Source: Pristionchus mayeri (taxonomy: Eukaryota > Nematoda > Chromadorea > Rhabditida > Neodiplogasteridae). From it: a stretch of 64,000 bases of DNA. The position numbers and the translations under genes are program-made. Location of the stretch: positions 9,482,689-9,546,688 of the forward strand of contig BTRK01000002.1 of assembly GCA_036245805.1 (NCBI GenBank). The letters are read 5' to 3'. Under the pieces are notes generated by a model. That model did no database searches and had not been told where the DNA came from. It was given only the letters and a program-made list of their open reading frames with translations. This document shows, piece by piece, positions 14,155-28,167 of the stretch; positions within the stretch are counted from its first letter, which is position 1; every line of letters starts with the position of its first letter.

Positions 14155-15166
14155 GCAATATAATTCAGAGACATGGTGCAGAGAGATGCGTAGAGATACG
14201 GCAACTTTGTGACTTTGTGAGGCCAACTTTATGGGGCGCGAGGGACCGAGGGAAACGCGGAGGGTTGAGATGATGTGGATGGACTATTGTGCGGATTATT
14301 AGATTCGGCGCAGGGAAGTAGAGTGGACGAGAGAGCGTGGAAATGGTAGAGAGACAGAGAAAGGCTGACGAGAGAAAGGAGCGTTGTCAGGGGGTGAACG
14401 GGGCGAATCGGGAGGAATATGGATGAGTGTCACGTAGAATGTCCTTGCTCGGTGCGATCTCTGACCAGCTAGTGTTCGTTCGCGTGAAAATCTCGGGCTT
14501 CTAATGGTCTAGTGCAGATTTGAGCACTACTTCATATAGTTTTTTTCCTGGATATCAGAGTTCAGGAAAGCCAGAGGCACCCTATTCGCATCCCACACTG
14601 TCTCGTTTGCGGTACTAATGTATATCGTTCTTTTTTTCCGGGGATAAAAACGGTCTAAATTAGCACCGCTACTGGTCTAATACTGCTAACATGATGATCT
14701 AACACTTTAGAACAGGTCGTATTTGAACACTTCAGTTTTTACGTGATTGACGAATTTGGAGCACTTTTGAGCACTTTATTTTGCGCACCCTCTGTAGAGT
14801 GAATGACAAATTTTGGGAATTTCAAGTTCTGAAATGATGAACCCCTTGTTTTCGCTTGTTCCCCATGTGATTTCGCGGACATCTCAGGCCTTTTTCGCAC
14901 TAAAAAAGGCATGTGACGGAGTAAATATTATCGGACCGATAACTATTTTCCGAGGACTATCGGGAACAAAGGAAATACAAGGGAAATTGGATACGGCGGG
15001 CGACCGCAGGTAGGAGAGTCTTCGCAAGACCCTCTCCATTCTGCTTTATCTCTCAACAGTCAGCGGGACGAGGAGACAAAGCAGAATTTAGAGAGCGCTG
15101 TGATTCTTTACAAAGGTTCGCAAAACAATGGATCGTTATTCTATTCCGGGATTTCGAGGAATAACA

Positions 15167-15240
15167 TATGAAAGCAGATGAAAACTCGCTTTTCTCAATG
15201 AGTGTATGAAAGCAGATGAAAACTCGCTTTTCTCAATGAG
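15167..15240. repeat. Tandem duplication, 2 x ~35 bp
   Basis: The unit atgaaagcagatgaaaactc...caatgag appears twice, separated by 3 bp and with no mismatch that I can see. It looks recent. No coding context. Confidence 0.9.
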
Positions 15241-15948
15241 AAAAAAACGGAATTCATTCTATTCAATGAAGATAATCGCGGCGTTGCTTTCCTAGGAAAA
15301 CGATGAATACGGGCATGAAAACAGTTCCCGACGATGACTTTGACGGTGTATTTTCGCGTACGGTTTCCGACAGTCGGTTACCATTGTAGATGCCAGTCCA
15401 GACTTCCCGGTCAAACGAATTACGTGTAAATACGGTATTATCGCTGTCATAACTCGACGATTCATGTGACGCGGTACTCATAACTGCATTATGTCGGATA
15501 AGAACCATCGGCTGATATAAAAAAATGCGCATTTACGAAATATTTTCACAGAACAATTCTTGACAGCGTAATATACTTGAAAATTCTCAATAAGTGCATA
15601 GTTTTGGTTTTCACCCAGAATTTTATAATGACCATCGAGCCAAGTGCCTGTGACGCAGTACTCTGAACTTGCTCGTACTCTACCCTACAAGAGGCAATTA
15701 TTCGAGACGATTTTGAGCGCTTTTCCCGAGGAATTTCGCTGCAAAACACGAGTGGCGCTTGCGTGATTTTCTCAGACTCGTCAACAACAGAGGGATTGAA
15801 GTTCGAGGGGCCGACTAGGACGTCGAATCGCATTGAGAAAATGCCCCGAAAACATGAAAGATGTGTGAAATCGGAGGGACAAAGTCCCGATCCGCTATTT
15901 CTGCCCATGCGAGCTACGCACATTCATCCGCAACTGAGTCAACAATAT

Positions 15949-16048
15949 AATTCGCTATTCGTGTAATCGTCTCTTCATTTCCCACACTCTCTCGCCACAC
16001 GAGATAGTGTGGGCAATGAAGAGACCATTACCCGAATAGCGAACTCTA
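15949..16048. mobile_element. Palindromic MITE, TTCG...CTCTCTCG family
   Basis: This is a hairpin of about 100 bp. The left arm reads ttcgctattcgtgtaatcg then tctcttcat and cacactctctcg; the right arm is its complement (gagatagtgtgg, aatgaagaga, cgaatagcgaa) ending gaactctag. The same architecture is present at 24132-24243, 32943-33055 and (shorter) 55860-55930, so it is a mobile or otherwise dispersed family rather than a local hairpin. Confidence 0.75.
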
Positions 16049-16317
16049 GTCAACAGGTGGCCCTATTGTGTGCGAAGGTGACCTGCTGAATTTCCCGGGA
16101 CCGGAGATTGCAAAATGAAGGGCGGCTCCATTCGACGGATTCGTCCTTAGGTCTTGTGACTGACCGAAAAACAGGAGGGAATGGAGATTGTGCGGCTCAA
16201 TTTGGACTGGAGGATCTCTGGGCATGGAATTTTGCCCTTCGTGAGTGACAGGGATAGGACGATGTGGTCAGCGTAAACAATTTGGATTCATTGTCAGGGG
16301 CCGAGACGGGCATCATC

Positions 16318-16530
16318 AATAAACCAGCGCCGCATATCAATCAGCGTCATTGTGCTATTTGTGGACAGTACTTAACACTCGATCTTATGGAGATGGATAA
16401 CCTTCAAATAGCAACAAAAAATATCAAGAATAAATCACGATGAGTATAACGGCCGAGAAGGGGGAGTCATCAATAAATCAACTACGAGTATCAATCAGCG
16501 TTACTGTGCTATTTGTGGATAGCACTTCAT
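16318..16530. repeat. Diverged direct duplication
   Basis: Two segments (about 16315-16385 and 16468-16535) share catcaataaa, tatcaatcagcgt and gtgctatttgtgga with scattered substitutions. No gene is associated. Confidence 0.6.
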
Positions 16531-17089
16531 GTTATGAGCACGAATTGCTGATGAGGAGTTGGCTAAAAATAGCAAATATGTATTATTTCTATTTGGAAAT
16601 GAGAGGAGAAGCTTCACTGACAATTACCGAATTTCGACAAGAAACGGGATTGAAACGTCTTTTTGAAAGTGAAACATCGAATACAGTAGGTCAGGCGGAT
16701 ACAAGAACCAGCACAACGCGACTCAGCCAGCAATACTATGCTATCGGTGGAAAGTGGCTCATATTTTAACTTTAAAACATGAAAAAAGCTGAGAACTGGC
16801 AGAATAAATTGATTTTTTTTTACAATGAGATATTTCTCTGCTAATGCAAACCACCGATTGCGCTTTACATCAAGAGTGTGTGAAACTCTACAGTACAGGG
16901 CATTTAACAATTCGATGGAGACGATGAGAATTATATCAAGCAGACATCCTCCCGCAAGGACACAGCAAAAGGCCATCTTGAAATGAGAAGAACGACCTTT
17001 TCTGACCCCACATCTTGATCTGCGCCCATAAAGCGATAAAATATAACACGCGTTTTCTGAGAGAATGCATGAAAACTGACTGCCCGCGG

Positions 17090-18925
17090 AACCAGGAGCC
17101 CCAACTTTCAGCAGTATCCACGAGATAATTATGCCAGAGTATATTGGGGACGAGAAAACTTTCTATGTTGGCCGTTTTTTTCAGAACCGGCTTTTAGGCA
17201 TTATCCGGTTCAGCACCCGGCTCTAACATATCAAAGCTCCCAGATAAGCTAGAATGGTGGTAGTGGGCTCAAAATGTTCGAAAAATTATTTCGAGAAACT
17301 TTTATGTTGACAGTAATGTTCGTGGGTGTCATCTTCATATTGAAATTTACGAAAAACTGCGATCCAAAACGTAAAATAAATTCTACCGGCTCGGGAACCC
17401 CACCCTTTCAAGTATGCGGTGCTCATATTCGGAATCTCCATACCTGATTCTATCAGGAAAAATATAGTGCCGCTCTCCTTAGGTGTGACAAGTGGTCTTC
17501 CCAAGGCGAAAATTGCGTCCGATTCGCACAATTTCACAATCACTTTTCTAAAAATCATCGGATAGCAGCTCCAAAACGTGACTAAATTGACAAAAACATC
17601 TCAAATAGGTAAAATAACTCTGAAAAACTCGAATAGAAAGCATGTTGTGACTTTTCAAAAATTTCGAAAAAAATCGAAAAAATTTTTTCTCGATTTTCAT
17701 GAATTTTAATTTTCATGATTTTCAAGAATCTTTCGCGACCAAAATAATGAAATGGTGATACAGATGCATAATTTCTTCGAAAGAAGACCGATTTCGGTCA
17801 CAGAGCCGGAAATTGGAAAATTTCCGGTTTTGGTCTCCGGATTTGGACAAGACTATACAATATATTTAAAATCAAGCCAACTAGCTTGTTAAATGTGTTG
17901 AAAACGATAAATAAACACTTTTTATGCTAAACCGACGATATCTACAAGGAAATGATAGTACTACATTGTAAATTGTAGTTGTATTTTCGAAGTGTATTTT
18001 AGTTGCAATTGCATTTATCATAGTAATTTCTTGTCAGAAATCATCGTAATTTCTTGTCAGAAATCTTCGTTTTAGCATACAAAGTGTTTATTTATCATTT
18101 TCAACACATTTAACAAGCTAGTTGGCTTGATTTTAAATATATTGTATAGTCTTGTCCAAATCCGGAGACGAAAACCGGAAATTTTCCAATTTCCGGCTCT
18201 GTGACCGAAATCGGTCTTCTTTCGAAGAAATTATGCATCTGTATTACCATTACATTATTTTGGTCTCAAAAGATTCTTGAAAATCATGAAAATTAAAATT
18301 CATGAAAATCGAGAAAAATTTTTTTCGATTTTTTTCGAAATTTTTGAAAAGTCTCAACATGCTTTCTATTCGAGTTTTCAGAGTTATTTTACCTATTTGA
18401 GATGTTTTTGTCAGTTTAGTCACGTTTTGGAGCTGCTATCCGATGATTTTTAGAAAAATGATTGTGAAATTGTTCGAATCGGACGCAATTTTCGCGTTGG
18501 GAAGACCACTTGTCACACCTAAGGAGAGCGGCACTATATTTTTCCTGATAGAATCGGGTATGGATATTCCGAATATGAGCACCGCATACTTGAAAGGGTG
18601 GGGTTCCCGAGCCGGTAGAATTTATTTTACGTTTTGGATCGCATTTTTTCGTAAATTTCAATATGAAGATGACTCCCACGAGCATTACTGTCAACATAAA
18701 AGTTTCTCAAAATAATTTTCCGAACATTTTGAGCCCACTGCCACCATTCTAGCTCATCTGGGAGCTTTGATATGTTAGAGCCGGGTGCTGAACCGGATAA
18801 TGCCTAAAAGCCGGTTCTGAAAAAAACGGCCAACGTAGAAAGTTTTATCGTCCCCAATATACTCTGGCATAATTATCTCGTGGATACTGCTGAAAGTTGG
18901 GGCTCCTGGTTCCGCGGGCTCCTGC
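17090..18925. mobile_element. Large fold-back (inverted repeat) element
   Basis: Two arms of about 0.85 kb are near-perfect reverse complements around a short centre at about 17960-18060. The outer ends are ccgcggaaccaggagcccc on the left and its complement on the right. Each arm contains the same 90-codon open frame (17286-17558 minus; 18443-18715 plus) with five amino-acid differences. I do not recognise it, and its conservation may simply reflect recent arm identity. Both arms contain purine/pyrimidine runs and gaaccgg words. No transposase is visible. It is probably a non-autonomous fold-back transposon, or a hairpin able to make double-stranded RNA if transcribed. Confidence 0.85.
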
Positions 18926-21900
18926 AATCTCTCAGAAGACGAGTGATAAATATTATATTGTAATCGACAAAATCAAGCATATCGATTTGAGGCATTTTGA
19001 ACTTGATTTTAGATTTATGTGAAACGTCATTCATTGCATTATCAGGTACAGGCAGACAGCGTCAGGTAAACACATCAAAACATAACTATATGTGAGCACA
19101 AACTCGGCTCATTTCTCAGTTGGGTTTACGGCGGGCACAATTTCTCGGCTACGTGCTTAGCAGAAGGTCCCGGAACCGGTTTTATGACCGTATTAGAAGC
19201 CAACTTCTAATGATCGTCATCCGCTCATCAATGATCATAATTCTAGTAGGCAAGTGGAAGCTGGACGGTGGTCATTATTCCAGGACTGGCAATTCATGTG
19301 ATCTAGTTTCCTAAAATTGAAGAACAACTGATTTTAGCGACCTAAAACGATACAGTTAATTGCCCGAAATGTGTTGTTTGTGTGTTTTTTAAACTAGTCT
19401 GACCCTACTCAGCATCGACATGATAAGATCTAATCGAATTTTATGAATCTGTGAATCACAGTTTTCGAGTGCTCAAATGAAATACTTCGAGCCTCTTTGG
19501 AAAAGCAATATACTGAACCAAACCCTAGAACTGCGCAAGATTGTGTACATGGACTGGTCACGAGGCTTCACCTTGTTTTAACAGAGATTTTCGAAAAACA
19601 AATTTGTTGTTGCATCCCAGCAGGGTCTACTCCATCGAAATCCTCGAAATCGAATTTATGCCAAATTGAAGGGAATGAGAAACTCAAATGAGACGGGAAA
19701 ATGTAAATACTGAATTCCCCATCAGCTGCTGAAAATTTGCTAGAGACCTCGTGCAGGATCGCATGCGGCTCCATAATCAGTTTTCGAAGAGTTCGCATTT
19801 AGAACACGGGTAAATATTGCGCTTTTGAGCAAGATTGCGGAAGAGAGCTGAGCGCGACACGTGATGTCCTTGTTGTTGTCAGAAAGAGGTCCTCGTCCTC
19901 TCCCTAATCGCTTCCCTGCCTGCGAATAGATTGAGGCTAAATCGAATGAGGTATCGCTCTTACTCGCTGCATACCACACGCTCTCTTGCCGGTCAGATGG
20001 GCGAGGGTATGTATACGGAAGAGAGTGAGAGCAAGTGCTCGACGGAAGCTCGAAGATAGGTCAAGCAATTGACCCGAAGTGCAGCGAAGATGTGATAAGC
20101 GAGGTTGATCCGATTTTCGAAAATGTTAGTGAGGTACTTAGTCGGATGAACCTAATGTGAAAATACTGGGGGAAGTGTACTCTTCTGGTTATTATACGAC
20201 GGATTCGTCCTAGGATTTTAGACGGATGTCGATCATTGAGCACTTGCTTTTATAATATGGTCTCATTGAATGAGTTAAAAGTTCTGGTCGACCGACAGCA
20301 ATTAACGATAAACGCATCAATTACTCCTCTAAAAAATGATGCGAGAGGCTATAGGTGCTCTCTCCGGAAGAAAGATCCCGCGGAATTAAGAGATTGCTAG
20401 CAAATCCAAGCTCACTAGAGGCTGTCAATTAAGTAATTTGCGCGCAGGCTAGCTATTCTGCATACGAGATTGGGGGCGAAATGGAGAATTAGCGGGGAAA
20501 GCAAGCAGGAAAAAATAGCGAACTCTGAATGGCGGATGAATGGATAGCGGAGGAAGATTCGGTCCAGCGAATCTTTTGTGCTCCGAGTAAAAGCCGCGCG
20601 GCTCTCCCCATCTCATCTCATCCCCCGCTCGCGCGCACGCACAAATTAAATTGGATCCTCTCATCGAGCAAAATACTCTCCCAAATCGAGCGGAAAGGTA
20701 AGGAATAACAACGACAATTTGCAGCAGCTTCCGCTTTGCTACCTAATCTTGTAATCTTTCGTCATCTAGCGATCTTCAAAAATAATTCAGGGAAATTGGG
20801 GTGTGGAGGAGTAAAAATAACGCATTTGCTGCAAAAGATGCTCTGATCGGAGTGAGCTCGGGCGGCAAAATTCCAGAAGTCAGAATAAATCACGTAAACT
20901 CGGGGCTCAGAGGTGAGAGATCAAGGGTATAAAAGAGACGCAAAGAACGAGGCATAGAGAACAACAGCCGGCGGAAGAATCTTTCCCAGCAGTAGGAGCA
21001 GTCATCAAGAGAAGAAATCACTTGTCGATTGGGAGCAAGGGAGGGGAGGGGGCAGCAGCGTTTCTCATTTCGGAGAATTTACACAGGTTCTGCGCCGGAA
21101 ATCCGGGCGTGAAACAGCGATTACCCAGGCGAAATTCGATTTTGGCTGTGGAGACAGCGGGATTTCGAGATACAATTCTCGACGCGCGACGCTTAATTTA
21201 GGAGAAAGAAGGCGGAAGTTTATCGACGACAGACTGACAGACGCTGCTCTTCATTCCAAAAGTCCAAGTGATGTCTGAGAAAGTGTACTTGCGCGCGTTT
21301 TTCGAATAAGGAAGTCTAATGTGCGCAAATTACGAGGATCTCACCGCTTTCTCGCCGGTCAGAGAGACGAGAGAGCGTGCAAACTGAAGAGAGTCAGACA
21401 ATTGCTCAGGACTTCTAGTAGATCTCGTAAAGTCCGGCAATAATAATGACGAATTGGCGATATTGCGCGAGTAAGACTCCCGAGATGCTTCCCTTTCTTC
21501 AGGATCTTCGGCTAGACATAGAGAGAGAGAAAGAGAGATAGAGTAGGGGAATGGGAGAGGATCAGACGCTAATTCGGGCTGACAGAGATGAGTAGGATGT
21601 TGAGAGGAAGAGGGGAAGATCATACCACCACTTGTTCTCTCTCTCCCTCTGCCCATCAGCACTCTCTCCAATCAGCCTAGTCTCTAGCCACTCGTCAAAG
21701 ACTGACACTGGACTCAGAGTCTTTGAAAGTTCAGCAAAGCGGCAGCAACTATGCTGAGAAACCGGAATGGTTGGGCATGGCTCCGTTTTTTCGCTCTTTT
21801 CTCATAGCGAGTCTGAAATAGCCCTGGAACGGGCCTATAAGAGTCCGCCCCTCTCAGAATTGCAAGGTTGCTTTCGGCCCGTGGTTACATCTTCTCACGA

Positions 21901-24131
21901 AAGTAAGCGTCACGCAATCGAGAGAGCATCGTTGAGAGTTGGCACGTCATCTACGAAAATACTCAGAGAAGTGATGATATCGAGCTATTAGAAGACGCTG
22001 AACATCACTGGTTTATTCAGGGTTCATATATTTTCCCCGAGGTATAAATAGCAGTATTTGCAAACTAAGCACGCCATATATGAAAATACTCAAGTGATGA
22101 CATGGGCAAATAGTGAAGCTTGCGCGTGGTAGGATTGGCTATATTTTTAGCCATGTATTCGCGACATTCAAATACAATCATTGTGTTTTGGCTTCGGATT
22201 GTTGACTGGGGGTCCATCCGAAAACGTCCACCCTGGCAGTACCCGCCTCTCTAATCAAATTTTGAAGTTTTAATTACATTACTCAATTAATTTTGGTTAG
22301 AACGCTTCGCTCTTTTTTGAATGTTAAAGAGCTTGAGCTGTACTACCTTTTGTATGTTTTTGCCTAAGAGCTCAGACTCACATGAACATCGTTATACTAT
22401 CAAATGTAATAATTATTACATGTCATCGAAGCTAACCAGAACACTCATGGCATCATTCAGTTATTAAAGCTGACACGCAGTCCTATCAACAGGTTCTCGG
22501 GGTTAAGATCGGATATTTTTTTCCGAGATAAAGTGGAGATCAGCGCGTCTTTGAGATACTTCATCGATACTGAAACGTTTTTGGTCAAATAATGGGACTG
22601 GGCTTTTAAAGTTCACAGAATAAGCAGAAGCTGTCCTGAGATTAGCGCCGGATTAAAAATATCTTCAGCTTTCTAGCTCTTCTTGTGGAACGCAATCGAG
22701 GATCTTTGAGTGGTTAGCACGTCATCTACGAACATGCTCAGAGAGGGCTTTTCGAGAGTCATTAGCAATTCCTAAGAGTCATCCCAACGCATGCCATCGC
22801 GTAATTAGCGAATCCACTCCGTTCCAAAAGCTCTCCAGAATTAGAGAGCGATATATTCCCGAAATATATCGAAGATGAGAGGGTCTTTGAGAGGTAAGTA
22901 CGTCAATTTTTTGTTGACCTTCCAGCATTTCATTGTGCTTCTAAAACTCCAGCAGATTCTAGCAGCTGATTGAGTTTTTGCACATCCGTTATTTACTTGG
23001 CGGGGTTTCTGATCATTGCTTTTCCAGTTGACAACTTGAAAATCACAAATAAAAAGAGACCCACTCATGAGGCAGTCCCTTTTGCCGCGAGAAGCGAAAC
23101 ATCCGCTCGAATATGCGCTGAAAAGTCGAATTTGATAAACGGGCGTTCGTCGCCTCATTATAACTACTCACACGACCGGTCGAGAGGCTGGAAAGTATGT
23201 ACAATGATGAGAGTGTGGTGTTGTTTCTCGAATTCTCCTGAAAATAACTTGAAAAGTGAGGGAGAAAGGCGATGAAAAAGCGATGAAAACGACAAGAACG
23301 TGAGCAGAGCGTGAGTAAATTGGCTATTCATCAAGGATAATGAAGGGAGGGCATGCGAGTGAAATGTATGCGCGAGAGAGGGGACAGAGAGGGGAGAAGC
23401 TCTTAGAGTAAGAGTCGAAGATGAGAGAATACTCCCGAAAGGTGTAACCAAGACTACTCGTAGCCCAAGGTACTGGCTCGAGTTAGCAAACAATGGAGGA
23501 GTGGAAGAGATATGTGTTTTGAGAGCCAACGGGCTTCATTATGTTCCTTTCACAGATCTTCCAGCTGCGCGTTGCAGAAGGGAATTAGAACGGATGAAAA
23601 CAATTTCGAAAGACAAAATCTTGCACATCTCACTATGGCGTTCCCATCGGAGTTACCAAGATTAATATATTGGCAAAGGATAACGTGAGGTGCAATGGAA
23701 GGGTTGAGGTACAGGGTTTTCCCGAGTTCTAAGAGCCCAGCGCTATGAATTCTTTATTGCAAGAGATTAGATGTCGGGAGGGATTCATCAATATTTTTCT
23801 TTCCCGGGGATCTTATGATCCCACAACAAAATGTCATGTCGCTCAAAGTTCATGCAAGCAAGCGCGCGTGATTGCGAAATGATGAGTCAATTTATTTCCT
23901 TTTCGCTGATGTTTTCTCTCTCAATACCGGCGGAAAAGCAACGCGGATTATTCCATATTCCTTCTCACACTAACGCAATTTGTGGATTTCAGATATGCGA
24001 ACCGTATGCGAGTGGGAACACTTAGGTCGCTGATAACCTCATTACTGGCAGGATGCTAAAGTAGCGCGGGGTCGGAACACGTTCTTGTTCCTTGACATGT
24101 TCCTTAACTTTTTAGGTTCCTATGAAAGCGC
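18926..24131. other. No gene detected
   Basis: I see only short open frames without coherent splice signals. Related fragments containing gcacgtcatctacgaa and actcagaga occur at about 21935 and 22715, with weaker relatives at 22068 and 22890. A hairpin related to the CTCTCTCG family (ctcgccggtcagagagacgag) lies at 21350-21400. Confidence 0.4.
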
Positions 24132-24243
24132 TCGAGTTCGAGAAACGGTACCAGGGTCTCTTCATTCTACACACTCTCTTGCCGAATGACCGATCTAGAT
24201 AGTGTGTAGAATGAAGAGGCGGCGACCCGAATTACGAACTCTA
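24132..24243. mobile_element. Palindromic MITE, TTCG...CTCTCTCG family
   Basis: Left arm gagttcgagaaacgg, then tctcttcattctacacac. Right arm gtgtgtagaatgaagag, then cccgaattacgaactctag. About 50 bp of each arm can pair around a short loop. Second member of the family seen at 15949 and 32943. Confidence 0.8.
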
Positions 24244-26332
24244 GAAAGCACCTAGTCTGCAAGAGAGAACCTTCCGACTTCACGCTATGCTCGCAGGATA
24301 GTGGGCGATTTTGACGCACGAGGGATGAATTAAGCGAATCTGTCACGGTATATGACCGTGTTATCGGGATCCCCATCTTGACACGAACAGCCTTTTCCGC
24401 CTGATTCTACATTTCTAACCAGCCGACTGGGTGAGAGCCGCATGTTTTATTGAGTAATTTCGCGCCGTTTTCACGGATTTAGGATAAAAATACTCAAAAT
24501 TTCGACCAAAACATCACGAAATAGGATTCAAAATCATGTCTTGAGCTCGAAGTGTCGTGAGATTGCGGGAATTTTTGATTTCAAATGAGAGAGGAGAAAA
24601 GTGAGCGGACAGCGGCTACAATCAGCCAACGCAGGTGCTTATTTGTCAGTATTTGTGTAACTCTATCAATTTTGCACACTCTCTCATATATATTATTCGA
24701 GAGAACACGTTCAACTGAGAGGGAGTAAGAAGTCACTCGCCAAGCCAGTATCTAATTTCGCAAGGCAAATTATAGAAAAATGTAGAGAAACAAGGAATAC
24801 TAAGAATTACTCAAGAAAGTATTTTTTTTTTGAAGAGTTCGAAAATCATCTTGTGAGGAAATTTTGAAAATGTTGCCTAAATTGGAGAAATCGACGTGAG
24901 AATCAATAGGACAGACTAAAAAAGGGAATACCAGGAATTACTCAGCGGTTTTCCTCGTCATGGCTGCACAAGGGCGCATAGCTTGGCGATAATGAGCTAC
25001 AGGAAGAAGGAACGAAAACCGACGCGTGGAGCGGAGATCAGGCGCACTGGTGCTATACAACAACCGAAGAACGCAATCTTTCTTCATTTGTATTTAACTG
25101 CATGGCGTGATAATTTGAATTTGATTCAGATATCACTTCAGACAATGCCACTTCCACCGCTTCAACTGCAGTTTTGCGCGCTACAGAAAAACATGGTAGG
25201 GAAAACCTGACCTGATTGATTCTCTGACTTACAATCACTCTAGCATATGCAAAGGGAAGGTAGAAGGCACATGAAATGAAGAGAGGTATGCTCTATCTCT
25301 CACAGTTGGCTTCTGCAAAATATTGTTCGCGCGCGTGCTGTTTCCTCTCACGGATGCTTACCCAGATTAGACGACAGAGAGAGAGCACTCGATTTGTCTT
25401 AGTAGGAGGACAGCGGGAGGGGGGGGGGGAGAGAATGAGCTCTTCTGTCCTGCGATAGCATTGCAAGAACGGATTCTCTTCACACTACGTTATCTCACGT
25501 CGATCGGAACCGGAGAGGGAGCACCAGAATATCTAGTCGCGTTCATTCGTCATTCTATTTCGCCTTCCAGACAGGAAGATAGATTATGCAAAGTGGGCAG
25601 ACGGCGCTAATGACTCTAGCATTCTAATTATCCCTCATTTCCGCTAAGCGGATAGATATAAAGGGGGCGAAGAAGGCGCGAAACGTGCCTAGACCGCATG
25701 AATTAGGGTGTAAAGCGAACAATTGAGCAGTTGCACGGAATAAGTAATATGATAGGCCTGTATCTGTGCAAGCTGATTGAATTGCAGACATGTGTCTATG
25801 GTAGCCCAATGAGTGACAAGGAAAAAGAAGTGGGCCGAGTCGGCCATGCTTAGGAGCCTGTCTGACAAGAAAAGACAGAGTGAAATTAGAGAGGCATCGC
25901 GTGGAGAAGTTTACTAGGAACTGTCGAGAATACGGAAGATTGCCCCTCCTCCCTCTCCGCAAGTTGCAATTCGAAGGGGCTCGAGACTTCATTCGAATTG
26001 AATTGCCATTCCAAAGCCTCTCGGAAGGATGAGTGTAATGCCCTCAATATACCAGAGACATTACGAAATATTTCTCATCCGAGCTACTGACCATCCCAAA
26101 GAGAGAGGATGCAGAAGAGTTAATTAAGTAACTTAAATTAAATGGAAGGGCTAGTGAAGTAGAAGTAATTTAGTGCAATTATGTTAACCCTCCGTTATCC
26201 AAATTAACTTTCATTGGGCGTTCAGTTCAATTCACGAACATTAAACATTATGAATGGATCTCTAGTCAATACAAACAAACAAAATCGATACATAAAGGTT
26301 ATGCAATAAAAATAATTCCCAGGTACGGAAGC
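24244..26332. other. No gene detected
   Basis: No supported exon. GA-rich patches (25370-25440) and an imperfect hairpin at 24670-24720 (cacactctctcat...) are present. Confidence 0.4.
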
Positions 26333-27755
26333 TCATACATCGAAATTAATTCGAACAGTAACGTACATTTTCTCACTACTCTCATTATAGTCTGTATTCA
26401 CAATAACTTTAAAATTGTTCGATAACTCGTTAATTCGAACTAATTTGAGCCCTTTTGCTTCCCATGACGGATTTTCACCCGAAATACGGATTCTCAAATA
26501 ATCGCAAATACTGAGTCCAATATATGAGACGTTGGTTCGCATTGCGGCATCAATTAATGTAGCGAGATCTACAATTCATAATTTTTCGAAAATGTGCATG
26601 GTTATTTGCTGAAAAACTAATAACGAAAATATACAATTATTTATAAAAAATCTCACGAGTGCATTCCGAAAGCCAGTGCAATTCGTCAATGCAGAGCTCA
26701 AATCGGTCGATATCATAATACTGCAGGATATCAGGTATTCTCCTACTAAAATGCAACCGTTTTTGTGTATTGTTCAATTAGCTTAGTATAAACGTACACA
26801 ACGTTAACGGGATCGAAAGTTTCTTGGCCGAATTCGAATTCCTTAATTTGTATTCCCCCCATTGTCTTTCGAATCAAATCCACATCAGGAATTCCGATCG
26901 TATCTCCACTAAGCTCGAATTTTCCGATGTATGAGCATTTTGTGAATAATAGTGTGAGGCGATTCATGAGCCAATGCTTGTTTACTTCCTGTAGATGGAA
27001 AGTCTTCGTAACTCCGAAAATCTGAGTTGACTTATCATCATGCTCTCTCTACTATCTATAGGTTAATGAAAAGTGTGCAATAGCGGTAGAGTCAAGTTAG
27101 TGCTGGCTTCGTGGGGAATGGTATCCTCATTCTACACACACCCTTGCAGATTGTGACCGGTGAGCGATACCAATTCCACGAAGCCATCACAAAACAAAAT
27201 AACTTATTAAATAATTAAATAACTAATAAAATAGTTAAAATAATTAATGAATCACTAAACAAAATAAAAAAAAACAAAATGAAAAATTAAATACGTTACC
27301 TCTTTCTTCACAGAACCGTCATCAATTTCCCAAGAGTCGAGTCCGAAATAGTTTCGAAATTTCTCCAGTACACGGAAAGTAATAATCCACTCAGATCCTG
27401 TACTGAATAACTCGAATAGATCCAATATGGGAAGTACAGTACTAGATTTTGGCTTCTCGGTAGATATCGCGTTCCATCTGGGCGATATCTAAATTATTAG
27501 CAATTACGGCGGGAAAAATTGTTCAGCAATAGGGAGGTACACAACTCTGCAATTAGTTCCAAAGAATCTTCATATATTTGTTTTATTTGTAATTCATTAG
27601 ATCACTTCCTTTATTGTTTTGTAGCGCATCGGGATAGACTAATAAGAATATCAATAACTCACAAGTCGCATACACTGGGTCGATTCGAGGCCTTGGTTCA
27701 CGATTGATCGAACGATATCCGAGGGTAGAGTACCGAGTGTTAGGTGATCCTCCAT
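26333..27755 (-). CDS. F-box-like protein, ISPRWN family (copy 1, intact)
   Basis: Exons: 27755-27663, 27488-27300, 27021-26798, 26745-26657, 26568-26333. All phases agree and give about 276 residues ending at TAA. The N-terminus (LPSDIVRSIV, then MRL joined to ISPRWN) fits an F-box-like helix set: a conserved Leu-Pro, a helix, then Arg-Leu-Ile-Ser-x-x-Trp. F-box proteins bind Skp1 in SCF ubiquitin ligases through this region, and the variable C-terminal part normally recruits substrates. The C-terminal 180 residues (DVDLIRKTMGG; ENPSWEAKGLKL; YVTVRINFDV) are unrecognised but recur in copies at 39.8 and 42.9 kb. The start was chosen because all three copies align there. The neighbour upstream is a membrane-protein gene, and the pair is duplicated at 43-52 kb. 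This is the only one of the three copies without a disabling change. Membership of the F-box superfamily is inference from pattern. Confidence 0.75.
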
Positions 27756-28167
27756 CTCACGGAGTTACGAATTAGAAGAAATACTCTAACAATAATTATC
27801 GTTAACGATGATGCTTATGTGAATGAATGAATATTTCAAAACTGGAGGTCAGCAACTATTCTTGCGAATAATGAACAACAATGGGATAAGTGGCAATTAT
27901 TCGAAAATAAAGATGCTGGATGCGGCTGTCACTATAAGCCACGTATCGTTCTGCCTTAGTGACACTTAGATGGTCCCAAATCGATTTAACTTCTCGCCTC
28001 TTCAGTGTATCCCTCCCACTATTTATGGGATTCCGTGAACTTAATTTTGTATGGAATTTTTTTGGTTCTAATTATATTTTTCATTTTGATAATCCAAAGC
28101 CTTCAATACATGCACTTTATTGTTTCGTCTTGAAAAGGATTCTATTTGACTTGGAGAACCGAGTAGA

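Noticed and set aside
13901..14212. 103-codon frame ending in poly Ser-Leu
   Set aside because: Half of it is the CT microsatellite; the preceding part lacks a donor site.
14888..15011. Possible isolated plus-strand exon (AFFALKKACDGVNIIG...)
   Set aside because: Has AG and GT borders but no partner exons in phase nearby.
17286..17558. 90-codon frame as a host gene
   Set aside because: It lies wholly in one arm of a palindrome and its partner in the other arm mirrors it; better treated as part of the element.
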